From assembly GCF_009659625.1 (NCBI RefSeq), contig NZ_VOIW01000001.1, positions 124,001 to 188,000 of the forward strand: a stretch of 64,000 nt of DNA. The letters run 5' to 3'. Numbering within the stretch: the first letter of the stretch is position 1; each line of letters starts with the position of its first letter. Positions 26,528-35,886 of this stretch are shown piece by piece. The DNA is from Pseudomonas haemolytica. GTDB lineage: Bacteria > Pseudomonadota > Gammaproteobacteria > Pseudomonadales > Pseudomonadaceae. The notes under the pieces are model-generated. The model worked only from the letters and a program-made list of their open reading frames with translations, did not search any database and had not been told where the DNA came from. Made by a program: the position numbers and the translations under genes.

Positions 26528-27177
26528 TTGAGCAATCCTTTTGGAGTCAGCGAGCGTTGCAGCCATTGCAGGAGCAGGTCGGCGAAGATGGCCAGGAGAC
26601 TGACCAGCACGGCGCCGACGATCAGCATCGACATATCGCTGCGGCTGATGGAAGCCAGAATAAGTACACCCAGGCCACCGGCGCCGATGGTGGCGGCGAT
26701 GGTCATCACGCCGATGTTCATCACCACGGCGGTGCGCACGCCGGCGAGGATCACCGGTACGGCGATGGGCAGCTCGACCATGCGCAGGCGCTGGCCGAAG
26801 GTCATGCCGATGCCGCGCGCGGCTTCGCGAATGCCTGGCTCGACGCCGGTCAGCGCGAGGTAGGTGTTACGCATGATCGGCAGCAGAGAGTAGAGAAACA
26901 CCGCAGTAATTGCCGGCATAGGCCCCAGGCCCTGGCCGAACTTGGAGTAGAACGGCAGCAGCAGGCCGAACAGGGCGATGGACGGCACCGTCAGCAGCAC
27001 CGTGGCGCTGGCCTGCAATGGGCCGGCGAGGGTCGGGAAGCGTGTCATCAGCACGCCCAGGGGCACGCCGACGACAATCGCCAGGATCACCGCGATGCCG
27101 ACCAGGGTGATGTGCTGCCAGGTCAGGTGCAGCACTTGGGCCCAATCAAGATGGGAAAAGGCGTTCAGGAATTCCAT
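26524..27177 (-). CDS. Compatible-solute ABC transporter permease (OpuCB type)
   Basis: A 217-residue inner-membrane permease with about five or six hydrophobic helices (for example ITLVGIAVILAIVVGVPLGVLM and the C-terminal MLIVGAVLVSLLAIFADLLL). The ABC-permease EAA loop is present: EPGIREAARGIGMTFGQRL with the conserved glycine. It forms the channel together with the second permease at 28104-28820 and overlaps the ATPase gene by 4 bases. The binding-protein gene ends 12 bases before its ATG. Assignment to the OpuC/OsmU class rests on the whole operon. Confidence 0.92.
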   Translation of the reverse strand: MEFLNAFSHLDWAQVLHLTWQHITLVGIAVILAIVVGVPLGVLMTRFPTLAGPLQASATVLLTVPSIALFGLLLPFYSKFGQGLGPMPAITAVFLYSLLPIMRNTYLALTGVEPGIREAARGIGMTFGQRLRMVELPIAVPVILAGVRTAVVMNIGVMTIAATIGAGGLGVLILASISRSDMSMLIVGAVLVSLLAIFADLLLQWLQRSLTPKGLLK

Positions 27178-27189
27178 GTCTTCTCCTTC

Positions 27190-28083
27190 TTAGTTGATCG
27201 GATGTTGGCGCAGGAAGTCTGCGGCAACAGCGGAGGGGCTCTCATGGTCGACATCAACCCGCGCATTCAGCTGGCGCATGGTTTCATCATCGAACAGTGC
27301 GGCCAGTGGCTTGAGGTCGGCTGCCAGTCCAGGGTGCGCGTCGAGATACACTTGGCGCACCACGGGCGCGGCGGTGTAGTCCGGGAAGTAGTGCTTGTCG
27401 TCGGCCAGCAGCTTCAATTTGAACGCGTTCAGGCGACCGTCGGTGGTGTAGACCAAACCGGCAAACACCTGACCATTACGCAGGGCGGTGTAGACCAGGC
27501 CTGCGTCCATCTGCCGGGTGTTTTTGCGCGTCAGGTTCATGTCATACAGCTTGACCATGCCGCCCATACCGTCGGAACGGTTGGCAAACTCGGTGTCCAG
27601 GGCCACCAGGCGGTTTTCCTTGGTGTGCTCGGCCAGGGCCTGGGTCAGGTCGCTGATGCTGTTGATCTGCGGGAACTCCTTGGCCACGTTTTCCGGCAGT
27701 GCCAGCGCGTAGGTGTTGCTGAATTTCGACGGGGAGAGCCAGACCAAACCCTTTTTCGCGTCGAGTTCTTTCACTCGGGCGTAGGACTGTTCGCTGTCGA
27801 GTTTCTCGTCCACGTGGTTGTAGGCCACCAGGGATACGCCGGTGTATTCCCAGATCAGGTCCAGTTGCCCGCTTTCCTGGGCACTGCGCGCCAGGTTGCT
27901 GCCCAGGCCACCGGTCACGCGGGTGTCGTAGCCCTTGGTGCGCAGGTATTGGGAGGTGATTTCGGCGAGCAGGGTCTGCTCGGTGAAGACCCGGGCGCCA
28001 ATGCGGATCACCGGTTTTTCAGCGGCTTGCGCGATGCCTGCAAACAGCAGGACGCAGCTCAATATCAACGTCAGTTTTTTCAT
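27190..28083 (-). CDS. Compatible-solute (betaine/choline) binding protein, OpuCC/OsmF type
   Basis: The periplasmic substrate-binding subunit, 297 residues. A Sec signal peptide MKKLTLILSCVLLFAGIAQA ends at a clean AQA-A site; no lipobox cysteine is found, so it is soluble in the periplasm. The OpuAC-family fold is indicated by IRIGARVFTEQTLLAEITSQYL, LGSNLARSAQESGQLDLIWEYTG and FADLTQAL-like segments. It lies between the two permease genes. The exact ligand (glycine betaine, choline, carnitine) cannot be decided here; the aromatic cage would need structural alignment. Confidence 0.92.
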   Translation of the reverse strand: MKKLTLILSCVLLFAGIAQAAEKPVIRIGARVFTEQTLLAEITSQYLRTKGYDTRVTGGLGSNLARSAQESGQLDLIWEYTGVSLVAYNHVDEKLDSEQSYARVKELDAKKGLVWLSPSKFSNTYALALPENVAKEFPQINSISDLTQALAEHTKENRLVALDTEFANRSDGMGGMVKLYDMNLTRKNTRQMDAGLVYTALRNGQVFAGLVYTTDGRLNAFKLKLLADDKHYFPDYTAAPVVRQVYLDAHPGLAADLKPLAALFDDETMRQLNARVDVDHESPSAVAADFLRQHPIN

Positions 28084-28103
28084 GTGATTTCCTTTGCCAA
28101 GCC

Positions 28104-28820
28104 TTAAGACGGACGCAGCCCGCGTTCCAGCCAGAGGCGGCTGGCCATGGTCACCAGGCCGTCGAGCAGCAACGCCAACAGCGCGGTGCACGCGGCGCCG
28201 AGCAGCAGTTGCGGCTGGTTGTTCAGGGCGATGCCGGGGAAGATCAGGCTGCCCAGGCTGTTGGCACCAATCAGGAACGCCAGCGGCGCGGTGCCGACGT
28301 TGATCGCCAGGGCTACACGCACACCGCCGATGATGATCGGCACGGCGTTGGGCAACTCCACGCGAAACAGCACCTGGCGCGGTGTCATGCCGATGCCGGT
28401 GGCGGCTTCTTTCAGGGAGCCCTGAACGTTTTTCAGGCCTTCGTAGGTGTTGCGCACGATGGGCAGCAAGGAGGCGAGGAAGAGCGCGAAGATGGCCGGG
28501 CCGCTGCCGATGCCGAGGACGCCGAGGGCGATGGCCAGTACGGCCAGGGGAGGGACGGTGTTGCCGATGTTGAAGATTTGCATGAAACGTTCTGCGCGCC
28601 CGACCATGTTCGGTCGGCTGAGCAGGATGCCAGCGGGGATGCCCACAATCAGGGCCGCCAGCATGGAGACTAGGACGAGAATCAGATGAGCTTGCAGGTA
28701 AAACAACAAATCGTCGCGGTACAGTTCGATCGTGTTGATGCCGATCCAGTGGACCAGCAGGGCCAGGAGAGCGACGACAACCGCTCCTCCTATCAGCCCT
28801 TTGCCATAGCGAATAGCCAC
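28104..28820 (-). CDS. Compatible-solute ABC transporter permease (OpuCD type), first gene of the operon
   Basis: A 238-residue permease with an N-terminal helix (LIGGAVVVALLALLVHWIG), further helices near HLILVLVSMLAALIVGIPAGILL and a conserved EAA loop KEAATGIGMTPRQVLF. I place the start at the GTG 28820, because AAAGGAG stands 7 bases upstream; the in-frame ATG at 28856 has no such site and would add 12 polar residues. It is followed by the binding-protein gene after 20 bases. It is divergent from prfC. Confidence 0.88.
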   Translation of the reverse strand: MAIRYGKGLIGGAVVVALLALLVHWIGINTIELYRDDLLFYLQAHLILVLVSMLAALIVGIPAGILLSRPNMVGRAERFMQIFNIGNTVPPLAVLAIALGVLGIGSGPAIFALFLASLLPIVRNTYEGLKNVQGSLKEAATGIGMTPRQVLFRVELPNAVPIIIGGVRVALAINVGTAPLAFLIGANSLGSLIFPGIALNNQPQLLLGAACTALLALLLDGLVTMASRLWLERGLRPS

Positions 28821-29151
28821 AGGCGGACTCCTTTTTTCTTCTGTCGGCGTCCACATTTCCGAGCGGCAATGCCATTCCTGGCTGTCGGCGTATGTGGTCG
28901 CGAAATGCAGCTCGTCTATACCGGCAATGCGGTGTGAGTTCGAGCCATGAGCGCAGCCTCGTCAGGCTAACTTGCTGATTTTTCAGCCCCTGTTCCGAGT
29001 GCGGTAGCAGGGGAGTGGACGTCTCTACCTTTTAAAAGGTTCCACACTTGAGAGCATTTAGCCACCCCCAATGGGGTGAACGGTGGTCTGTAACCCTCGG
29101 TTTGCGCTATACTCGCCGCCCTTTTTTGACTCACCTGCCAGGCGATTTCCC
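28821..29151. other. Divergent promoter region between the OpuC-type operon and prfC
   Basis: No gene is supported in these 331 bases. A TATACT (29108-29113) about 39 bases before prfC is a good -10 candidate, without a convincing -35. Small palindromes occur at 28986-29012 (CCCCTG...CAGGGG), 29028-29039 (CCTTTTAAAAGG) and 29063-29078 (CACCCC...GGGGTG). Confidence 0.5.
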
Positions 29152-30735
29152 ATGACCCACCAGGCCGCCGAAGTCGCGAAACGCCGCACTTTCGCCATTA
29201 TTTCCCACCCCGATGCCGGTAAAACCACCATCACCGAAAAGCTCCTGCTGATGGGCAAGGCAATCGCGGTGGCCGGCACGGTGAAATCCCGCAAATCCGA
29301 CCGCCATGCCACCTCCGACTGGATGGAAATGGAAAAACAACGGGGTATTTCCATTACCACGTCGGTCATGCAGTTCCCGTATCGCGACCACATGGTCAAC
29401 CTGCTCGACACCCCTGGCCACGAAGACTTCTCCGAAGATACTTACCGCACCCTGACTGCGGTGGACTCGGCCTTGATGGTCCTCGACGGTGGTAAGGGCG
29501 TTGAGCCACGCACCATTGCGCTGATGGACGTTTGCCGTCTGCGTGACACGCCAATCGTCAGCTTCATCAACAAACTCGACCGCGATATCCGCGACCCGAT
29601 TGAGTTGCTTGATGAAATTGAAGCGGTCCTGAAGATTAAAGCCGCGCCGATCACCTGGCCGATTGGCTGCTACCGCGACTTCAAGGGCGTGTACCACCTG
29701 GCTGACGACTACATCATTGTCTACACCGCCGGTCACGGCCACGAGCGCACTGACGTCAAGATCATCGAGAAGCTTGATTCCGACGAAGCCCGCGCCCACT
29801 TGGGTGACGAGTACGACCGCTTCGTCGACCAACTGGAACTGGTGCAGGGCGCCTGCCACGCGTTCAACCAGCAGGAGTTCCTCGACGGCCAGTTGACCCC
29901 GGTGTTCTTCGGTACTGCCTTGGGCAACTTCGGTGTCGACCACGTACTCGACGCGGTAGTGAACTGGGCGCCAAAACCGCTGGCCCGCGTCGCCAACGAG
30001 CGCACCGTAGAGCCGGTTGAAGAGAAATTCACGGGCTTTGTGTTCAAGATCCAGGCGAACATGGACCCCAAACACCGCGACCGTATCGCCTTCATGCGCA
30101 TCTGCTCCGGCAGATACGAAAAAGGCATGAAGATGCGCCACGTGCGCACCGGCAAGGACGTGCGCATCGGCGACGCCCTGACGTTCTTCTCCTCCGAGCG
30201 TGAACAGCTCGAAGAAGCCTACGCCGGCGATATCATCGGTTTGCACAACCACGGCACCATCCAGATCGGCGACACCTTCACCGAAGGTGAAGCGCTGGGC
30301 TTCACCGGCATCCCGCACTTCGCCCCGGAACTGTTCCGCCGCGTGCGCCTGCGTGACCCGCTCAAGTCCAAGCAACTGCGCCAAGGCTTGCAGCAATTGG
30401 CCGAAGAGGGCGCCACCCAGGTGTTCTTCCCGGAGCGCAGCAACGACATCATCCTCGGCGCTGTTGGTGTGCTGCAGTTCGATGTGGTCGCCAGCCGTTT
30501 GAAAGAAGAATACAAGGTCGAATGCTCCTATGAGCCAATCACCGTGTACTCCGCGCGTTGGATCGAGTGCAGCGATAAGAAGAAGTTGGAAGAGTTCTCC
30601 AACAAGGCCGTGGAAAACCTCGCGATCGACGGCGGCGGTCACCTGACCTACCTGGCCCCGACCCGGGTCAACCTGGCGCTGATGGAAGAGCGCTGGCCGG
30701 ATGTGAAATTCCGCGCGACCCGTGAGCACCACTAA
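29152..30735 (+). CDS. prfC: Peptide chain release factor 3
   Basis: RF3 is the translational GTPase that recycles RF1/RF2 from the ribosome after termination. The 527 residues equal the usual length. The GTPase motifs are all present: G1 [13 protein letters not shown] (about residues 19-31), the switch I part [18 protein letters not shown]3 [12 protein letters not shown] and G4 [10 protein letters not shown]. The later domains end in the typical ERWPDVKF. The ATG at 29152 is chosen over upstream open codons for length and for [15 protein letters not shown], the family N-terminus. A strong terminator follows, so it is its own transcription unit. Confidence 0.97.
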   Translation: MTHQAAEVAKRRTFAIISHPDAGKTTITEKLLLMGKAIAVAGTVKSRKSDRHATSDWMEMEKQRGISITTSVMQFPYRDHMVNLLDTPGHEDFSEDTYRTLTAVDSALMVLDGGKGVEPRTIALMDVCRLRDTPIVSFINKLDRDIRDPIELLDEIEAVLKIKAAPITWPIGCYRDFKGVYHLADDYIIVYTAGHGHERTDVKIIEKLDSDEARAHLGDEYDRFVDQLELVQGACHAFNQQEFLDGQLTPVFFGTALGNFGVDHVLDAVVNWAPKPLARVANERTVEPVEEKFTGFVFKIQANMDPKHRDRIAFMRICSGRYEKGMKMRHVRTGKDVRIGDALTFFSSEREQLEEAYAGDIIGLHNHGTIQIGDTFTEGEALGFTGIPHFAPELFRRVRLRDPLKSKQLRQGLQQLAEEGATQVFFPERSNDIILGAVGVLQFDVVASRLKEEYKVECSYEPITVYSARWIECSDKKKLEEFSNKAVENLAIDGGGHLTYLAPTRVNLALMEERWPDVKFRATREHH

Positions 30736-30755
30736 GGTCTGAGCGGTCGAGAGAA

Positions 30756-30786
30756 GGGCGAAGCTGTGATGGCTTCGCCCTTTTTA
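30756..30786 (+). terminator. Rho-independent terminator after prfC
   Basis: GGGCGAAGCtgtgatGGCTTCGCCC (30756-30780) followed by TTTTTA. Stem of about 9 bp, 21 bases after the prfC stop. Confidence 0.9.
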
Positions 30787-30806
30787 TTGGCTTGAAATGC
30801 ACTCAA

Positions 30807-30897
30807 ATGTGGGAGGGGGCTTGCTCCCGATAGCAGTGTGTCAGCCAGCTGATTTGTAGCTGACACACCGTAATCGGGAGCAAGCCCCCTCCCACAT
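30807..30897. repeat. REP doublet (REPIN), GGGGGCTTGCTCCCG type
   Basis: ATGTGGGAGGGGGCTTGCTC on the left and its complement ending CCCTCCCACAT on the right, with a roughly 40-base centre containing TAGCTGACACAC. It lies between prfC and the small secreted-protein gene. Confidence 0.85.
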
Positions 30898-31013
30898 TGT
30901 GATCTCCAAAAGGCTGGAGATTGGCGGTAATCCGGCATCGCGACTAGCTTAAACGCTGGCGGCAATTAATGACTGCCGTGCGGGTCCCATTTACTGACTG
31001 GACGGAATCGACC

Positions 31014-31268
31014 ATGAGTATTGTTCAACGAGTCGTGCTGTTGATTAAGGTGCTGGTGCTGTTGTCAGTGGGGATGTCGTCAGCCTGGGCGCATAACCCG
31101 GTGCAGGGCGGTGTTGCGCTGACGGCGGTGAATAGCCACGATCTGCAACTGGCCAAGTCCGAGGCCGAACCCGGTGACCAGGACCAGGGCGGTAGCAAGG
31201 ACGATGATGACGCCACCACTGATGAGCCGGACAGCGACGGTCCGGATGAAGGCGATAGCCAGACTTAG
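31014..31268 (+). CDS. Small secreted acidic protein, unknown function
   Basis: An 84-residue product with a credible Sec signal peptide (VVLLIKVLVLLSVGMSSAWA, about residues 7-26, cleavage after AWA) and a very acidic, low-complexity tail (KDDDDATTDEPDSDGPDEGD) from about residue 60. No family is recognised; the tail could bind metal ions, which is speculation. The ribosome site is weak. An antisense frame (31080-31316, minus) also shows hydrophobic segments, so the coding strand is not certain; I favour plus because signal peptide, cleavage site and mature acidic domain come in the right order. Confidence 0.5.
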   Translation: MSIVQRVVLLIKVLVLLSVGMSSAWAHNPVQGGVALTAVNSHDLQLAKSEAEPGDQDQGGSKDDDDATTDEPDSDGPDEGDSQT

Positions 31269-31334
31269 CCCCAGCCAGAACCAAATCCGCCCGGCTAGCC
31301 GGGCGGAGTACGTCATGAACTTACAACGGCCCGA

Positions 31335-33593
31335 TCAGAACGATGTGGTCACCGACGCGAAGTAAGCGCGGCCCGGTTCGTTGTAGGTCTGCGCGCCAGC
31401 GTCGTCGGCATTGCCTTTGCGGGACAGGCGTTTGTCCAGCAGGTTGTTGATACCCACGCGTACGCTCAGGTTTTTGCTGAACTCGTAACCGCTGCTCACG
31501 CCCATCAACCCGTACGGGTCGACATCCTGCTGGGCGCTGCGATCGTAGCTGTTGGCACTGCGCGAGTTGAGCGTCGGTGCTTCCTGCTTGCCGTAATAGG
31601 TGCCGCTAACCTGGAAGGAAAGCTTGTCGGTGGCTTGCCAGTCCAGCGTGGTGTTGACGGTGTACTTGGGGATGATGCTCAACGGCTCGCCGGTGTCCTT
31701 GTCCTTGGAGTCGATCATGTAGGTCAGGTTGGTGTTCCAGTCCAGATCGTCGCGCAGGCTCACGAACAGGTTGCCTTCAACCCCTTGCACGAGTGCCGGT
31801 CCGCTGTTTTCCCACTCCAATACGCGGCGACCATTGCCCAAACGGAAAGCCGCCTCGTTGCTGGCATTGATCTTGTTCTTGTAGTCGTTACGGAAGTACG
31901 TCGCGCTGGTACGCCAGGTGCCCTTGTCGTAGGCCAGGCCGATTTCCTTGTTGACGCTGATTTCCGGCTTCAGGTCGCGATTACCCACCAGGTAGCAGCC
32001 GCCCATGTTCGCTTCGCTGGCGTTGCAACCGTTGCCACGGCTGTACAGCAAATAGTTGGGGTTGGATTGATACAGGTTCGGCGTCTTGTACGCCCGGGCA
32101 ATACCGCCCTTGAGGCTCAGCTCATCGGTCAACTGATGGGAGGCGTTGAGGCTGGGGCTCCAGTTGCCGCCGTATTCTTCATGATCGTCGTAGCGCAGGC
32201 CGGGGGTGATGATGGTCTTGCTGCCCAGTTCGATGTTGTCCTCGGCAAACAAGGCGTAGCTCGACGCGGTGGTCTTGGTGCTGTTGCGGTTGACGCCCGG
32301 GATGGCGGGGACGCCGCCGGTGCCGGGGTCATAGCTTTGCGGGCGCAACGAGCCTGGATCGTTCATCGACTCGTAGAGGTACTCGCTGCCCAGCGTCAGC
32401 ACCTGCTCGGTGCCGAAGCTTAGCGGCAGGTTGACCTCGGCGGTGGCCCGGGTATTGCGCAAGCGTGATTCAAAACGACCGGCGCTGGCAGACGGCGCAC
32501 CCTCGCCGGCACCGGCCAGGCCTTCGTTGAGGCGCTCGTTGCGGGTCAGGTCGTGGCTCAGCGAGGCCAGGGTCGAGCCCCAGTCAAATTCGCCGCGGTG
32601 CGTGGCAGAGAAGCTGCTGCGTTGAATCACGCTGGTTTCCTTGCCCACCAGGCTTTCAACAAATGCGCCACCGCCGTTGAGCATGGTGTCGCCGGCGAAA
32701 ATATTGCCCTGGCGGCTGTAGCTGGCTTCCAGGTCGAGGGTTTGCTCGGGGGTGAATTGCCAGCTCAGCAAGCCATTGACGTCTTTATTGCGCACGCCCT
32801 CGCGGCCGGCCACCAGCGAATCGGGGGTCGCTTGTGCGGAGCGGTTGATGTCGGCGTCATCGGCGTCGGTCTTGCTCAGCCCGCCATAGACGCGGAACGC
32901 CAGGCTGTCGGTCAACGGGCCGCTGAGATTGAAGTTGGTGCGTTTGCTCGCGCCTTCGGCGTCGTTTTCGGGGAAGGCGGTGTAGGCGGTCAACGAGCCG
33001 TGTAATTGGTCGGTTGGGCGTTTAGTGATGATGTTGATCACCCCGCCCATGGCACCGGAGCCGTAACGGGCGGCAGCCGGGCCGCGCAGAATTTCAATAC
33101 GCTCGACTTCTTCGGCCGGCACCCAGTTGGTTTCGCCACGGGTGTCACGGTCACCGCTCCAGCCATAACGCACGGCGTTGCGGGAGGTCGACGGTTTGCC
33201 ATCGATCAGGATCAGGGTGTTTTCCGGGCCCATGCCGCGCAGGTCGATCTGGCGGTTATTGCCACGGCTGCCGCTGGAACTGTTGCCGGTCAGGTTGACG
33301 CCTGGCTCGCGGCGGATGATCTCCGACAGGTCGTTGGTAGGTGGGCGTTTCTTGATGTCTTCGGCGGTGATGATCGACACGCCAGGCGCTTGCTTGAGTT
33401 CTTCGGCAGCGGTGCCCAATACACGCGTCTCTCCCAGCACCAAGGCTTGAGGCGTGCCGTCTACCGGCAGGTCAGTCGCTTCGATCGGCACTTTATCGCG
33501 CTCTTTTTCGACACTTTCCGCCAGCAACGCGGGAGACGAAAGGGTAGCGATAAACGCCAGCGATAAACGGCTGAGTCTGAATTGAGACGACAT
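31335..33593 (-). CDS. FepA/PfeA/PirA-type TonB-dependent ferric-catecholate receptor
   Basis: A 752-residue outer-membrane receptor for ferric enterobactin-like siderophores. It has a signal peptide ending near ALLA (about residue 26), then the plug (ITAEDIKKRPPTNDLSEIIRREPGV, GMGPENTLILIDGKPSTSR, RYGSGAMGGVINIITKRP, each split by other residues) and a barrel ending with aromatic YFASVTTSF. The RYGWSGDRDTRGETNWVP block is typical of FepA-like receptors. The ATG at 33593 is preferred; a GTG two codons upstream is an alternative with closer AAGGA spacing. A Fur-like box and a shared 20-base element lie upstream. No pfeR/pfeS-type two-component genes are adjacent. Confidence 0.93.
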   Translation of the reverse strand: MSSQFRLSRLSLAFIATLSSPALLAESVEKERDKVPIEATDLPVDGTPQALVLGETRVLGTAAEELKQAPGVSIITAEDIKKRPPTNDLSEIIRREPGVNLTGNSSSGSRGNNRQIDLRGMGPENTLILIDGKPSTSRNAVRYGWSGDRDTRGETNWVPAEEVERIEILRGPAAARYGSGAMGGVINIITKRPTDQLHGSLTAYTAFPENDAEGASKRTNFNLSGPLTDSLAFRVYGGLSKTDADDADINRSAQATPDSLVAGREGVRNKDVNGLLSWQFTPEQTLDLEASYSRQGNIFAGDTMLNGGGAFVESLVGKETSVIQRSSFSATHRGEFDWGSTLASLSHDLTRNERLNEGLAGAGEGAPSASAGRFESRLRNTRATAEVNLPLSFGTEQVLTLGSEYLYESMNDPGSLRPQSYDPGTGGVPAIPGVNRNSTKTTASSYALFAEDNIELGSKTIITPGLRYDDHEEYGGNWSPSLNASHQLTDELSLKGGIARAYKTPNLYQSNPNYLLYSRGNGCNASEANMGGCYLVGNRDLKPEISVNKEIGLAYDKGTWRTSATYFRNDYKNKINASNEAAFRLGNGRRVLEWENSGPALVQGVEGNLFVSLRDDLDWNTNLTYMIDSKDKDTGEPLSIIPKYTVNTTLDWQATDKLSFQVSGTYYGKQEAPTLNSRSANSYDRSAQQDVDPYGLMGVSSGYEFSKNLSVRVGINNLLDKRLSRKGNADDAGAQTYNEPGRAYFASVTTSF

Positions 33594-33698
33594 GTCCACA
33601 AAGTCCTTTGGAGGGGCGATTGAGCGAGATGCGCCTAAATCGCCTTGTGCAGAAAACCTTGGCTAACCGGACGATATTCAGCGCTCTCTTTGCGCCGT

Positions 33699-33717
33699 AA
33701 TGGTATTGATTCTCAAA
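33699..33717 (-). promoter_or_regulatory. Fur box upstream of the FepA-like receptor
   Basis: AATGGTATTGATTCTCAAA matches 14 of 19 positions of the Fur consensus in the AATGATAATGATTATCATT form. It lies 106 bases before the receptor start. Its core, read on the minus strand (GAATCAATACCATT), is identical to 14 bases of the piuC Fur box. Confidence 0.65.
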
Positions 33718-33731
33718 CAAAAGTAAATTTC

Positions 33732-33751
33732 ATTTACAATCTATACACTTT
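33732..33751 (-). promoter_or_regulatory. Shared 20-base element upstream of the FepA-like receptor
   Basis: ATTTACAATCTATACACTTT differs at one base from 21427-21446 upstream of piuA and has the same orientation relative to its receptor gene. It reads as a direct repeat TTTACA / TATACA. A response-regulator or other activator site is inferred. Confidence 0.5.
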
Positions 33752-33856
33752 GCAAAGCGCTTTGCCCCAACGTTTCCAAAGCGCGGTGCCTTGAAAGACG
33801 CGGATTCTTCTGTGTACTTTTTGTTACAAACTGATGTTCCCGACCCGAGATGTGCG

Positions 33857-33906
33857 CAAAAAAAAGCCCCTCCGGCCAGACTGATGCGCAATCTGGCGGG
33901 AAGGGC
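33857..33906 (-). terminator. Rho-independent terminator of the dpp operon
   Basis: On the minus strand an imperfect stem (CCCTTCCCGCCAGA pairing with TCTGGCCGGAGGGG) is followed by eight T residues. It lies 31 bases after the dppF stop. Confidence 0.85.
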
Positions 33907-33936
33907 GGTGGAACTCATTTCAACTGCTCTGTTGCG

Positions 33937-34908
33937 TCAGGCCACGAATTGCTCCGCGTAATGGCAAGCCACCTGGCGATTATCCAGCGGCCGCAACAAC
34001 GGTTCCTCGCTGCTGCAACGTTCGGTCGCATAGGGGCAGCGTTTGTGGAAAGCGCAGCCAGGCGGCGGGTTCAGCGGGTTGGGCAGTTCGCCGACGATCT
34101 TGATCTTCGGCTTGCTCGGGTCCGGGTGAATGGTCGGTGTGGCCGACAGCAGCGCCTGGGTGTAGGGGTGTAAAGGGCGAGCGTAGATGTCTTCCTTGGG
34201 GCCTACTTCCACCGGGCGGCCGAGGTACATCACCATCACATCGTCGGCAACGTGTTGCACCACCGCCAGGTTGTGGGAAATGAACACGTAGGCCGTGTTG
34301 AATTCCTGCTGCAAATCCATGAACAGGTTGAGCACCTGGGCCTGGATCGACACGTCCAGCGCCGAGGTCGGTTCATCTGCCACCAGCACTTTGGGTTGCA
34401 GCATCATGGCCCGGGCCAATGCGATGCGCTGGCGCTGGCCACCGGAGAACATATGCGGGTAGCGCTGGTAATGCTCAGGGCGCAAACCCACCTGCTTCAT
34501 CATCGCCTGGACCTTTTCGCGGCGTTCGGCAGCGGAGAGGTTAGTGTTGATCAGCAGCGGTTCACCGAGTTGATCACCGACTTTCTGGCGTGGGTTCAAT
34601 GAGGCATACGGGCTCTGGAACACCATCTGCACGTCTTTGCGCAATTGCTTGCGCTGGGCCTTGTCGGCGCCGGCTACTTCTTGCCCGGCGATTTTCAACG
34701 AGCCGGACGATGGCTCTTCAATCAACGTCAGAGCACGGGCCAGGGTGGATTTGCCGCAACCCGACTCGCCCACAACGGCGAGGGTCTTGCCGGCTTCCAG
34801 CTCGAAGGACACACCATTGAGGGCACGCACGGTGGCGTGGCCCTTGAACAGGCCACGGGACACTTCATAGTGACGGGTGAGGTCGCGGGCGGTAAGAACG
34901 ACGGCCAT
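33937..34908 (-). CDS. dppF: Dipeptide ABC transporter ATPase DppF
   Basis: One of two ATPases of the Dpp dipeptide importer. The 323-residue protein has Walker A VVGESGCGKSTLARAL (about residues 44-59), signature MFSGGQRQRIALARAM, Walker B VLVADEPTSALDVSIQAQ, and the C-terminal oligopeptide-type extension with GCAFHKRCPYATERCSSEEP; its cysteines match the [4Fe-4S]-type motif reported in several Opp/Dpp ATPases. Its ATG overlaps the dppD stop by one base (TAATG). It is the last gene of dppBCDF and is followed by a strong terminator. Confidence 0.95.
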   Translation of the reverse strand: MAVVLTARDLTRHYEVSRGLFKGHATVRALNGVSFELEAGKTLAVVGESGCGKSTLARALTLIEEPSSGSLKIAGQEVAGADKAQRKQLRKDVQMVFQSPYASLNPRQKVGDQLGEPLLINTNLSAAERREKVQAMMKQVGLRPEHYQRYPHMFSGGQRQRIALARAMMLQPKVLVADEPTSALDVSIQAQVLNLFMDLQQEFNTAYVFISHNLAVVQHVADDVMVMYLGRPVEVGPKEDIYARPLHPYTQALLSATPTIHPDPSKPKIKIVGELPNPLNPPPGCAFHKRCPYATERCSSEEPLLRPLDNRQVACHYAEQFVA

Positions 34909-35876
34909 TACGCCACCTCCTGGTTCAGCGGGTAGAAGCAGCGGGCGAGGCTGTTGCTTTTCGGATCAAGGCCCGGGCGCTGGGCACGGCAGGAGTCCTG
35001 CACATACGGGCAGCGCGGCGATAGCAGGCAACCCTGCGGGCGGTCATAACGGCCGGGTACGATGCCCGGCAGTGTGGCCAGGCGCGTGGCGCCGAGGCTG
35101 TGTTCCGGGATCGCCTTGAGCAGCGCTTCGCTGTACGGGTGAGCGGGAATGTCGAACAATTGCGGCACCTGGCCGACTTCCACGGCCTGGCCGGCGTACA
35201 TCACACACACGCGCTGGGCGGTTTCAGCCACCACCGCGAGGTCGTGGGTGATCAGCACCAGGCCCATGTTCTGCTCTTTCTGCAGGGCCAGCAGCAGTTC
35301 CATGATCTGCGCCTGGATGGTCACGTCCAGCGCCGTGGTCGGTTCATCGGCGATCAGCAGTTTCGGCTCGCCGGCAATCGCCATGGCGATCGCAACACGT
35401 TGGCTCATACCGCCGGACAGTTGGTGCGGGTAGGCATCCATCCGGCTGGCGGCGCCCGGGATTTCGACTTTTTCCAGCAGCTCGATAGCCCGTTTGCGCG
35501 CTTGCTTGCCGGACATTTTCAAATGCAGGCGCAGCACTTCTTCAATCTGGAAACCTACGGTGTAGCTGGGGTTCAGCGCGGTCATCGGATCCTGGAACAC
35601 CATCGCCAGGTCTTTGCCGACGATCTGGCGGCGCTGGCGGTTGCTCAGCTTGAGCATGTCCTTGCCGTCGAAGTTCAGGGCGTCAGCGGTGACGATACCG
35701 GGATGCTCGATCAGGCCCATCAGCGCCATCATGGTCACGGATTTACCCGAGCCAGACTCGCCAACAATCGCCAGTACTTCGCCTTTGTCGACAGAAATGT
35801 CGAGGCCATCGACCACCGGTACGGCGGTCTTGTCGCCGAAGCGCACGTTGAGATTCTTGATTTCTAACAGTGACAT
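34908..35876 (-). CDS. dppD: Dipeptide ABC transporter ATPase DppD
   Basis: The partner ATPase of DppF, 322 residues. Walker A is [16 protein letters not shown] (about residues 37-52), the signature [20 protein letters not shown] and Walker [19 protein letters not shown] are each intact, and the C-terminal cysteine-rich segment [16 protein letters not shown] is present. The start is the ATG at 35876 ([13 protein letters not shown]), with GGAG upstream in the dppC-dppD gap of 10 bases; the open frame further left lies within dppC. Cytoplasmic face of the inner membrane. Confidence 0.95.
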   Translation of the reverse strand: MSLLEIKNLNVRFGDKTAVPVVDGLDISVDKGEVLAIVGESGSGKSVTMMALMGLIEHPGIVTADALNFDGKDMLKLSNRQRRQIVGKDLAMVFQDPMTALNPSYTVGFQIEEVLRLHLKMSGKQARKRAIELLEKVEIPGAASRMDAYPHQLSGGMSQRVAIAMAIAGEPKLLIADEPTTALDVTIQAQIMELLLALQKEQNMGLVLITHDLAVVAETAQRVCVMYAGQAVEVGQVPQLFDIPAHPYSEALLKAIPEHSLGATRLATLPGIVPGRYDRPQGCLLSPRCPYVQDSCRAQRPGLDPKSNSLARCFYPLNQEVA

Positions 35877-35886
35877 GGGAATCTCC

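Larger units (their letters stand above)
33594..33936. other. Intergenic region between the FepA-like receptor and dppF
   Basis: These 343 bases hold the receptor promoter with a Fur-like box (33699-33717), the shared 20-base element (33732-33751) and the dpp-operon terminator (33857-33906). No gene is seen. Confidence 0.7.
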
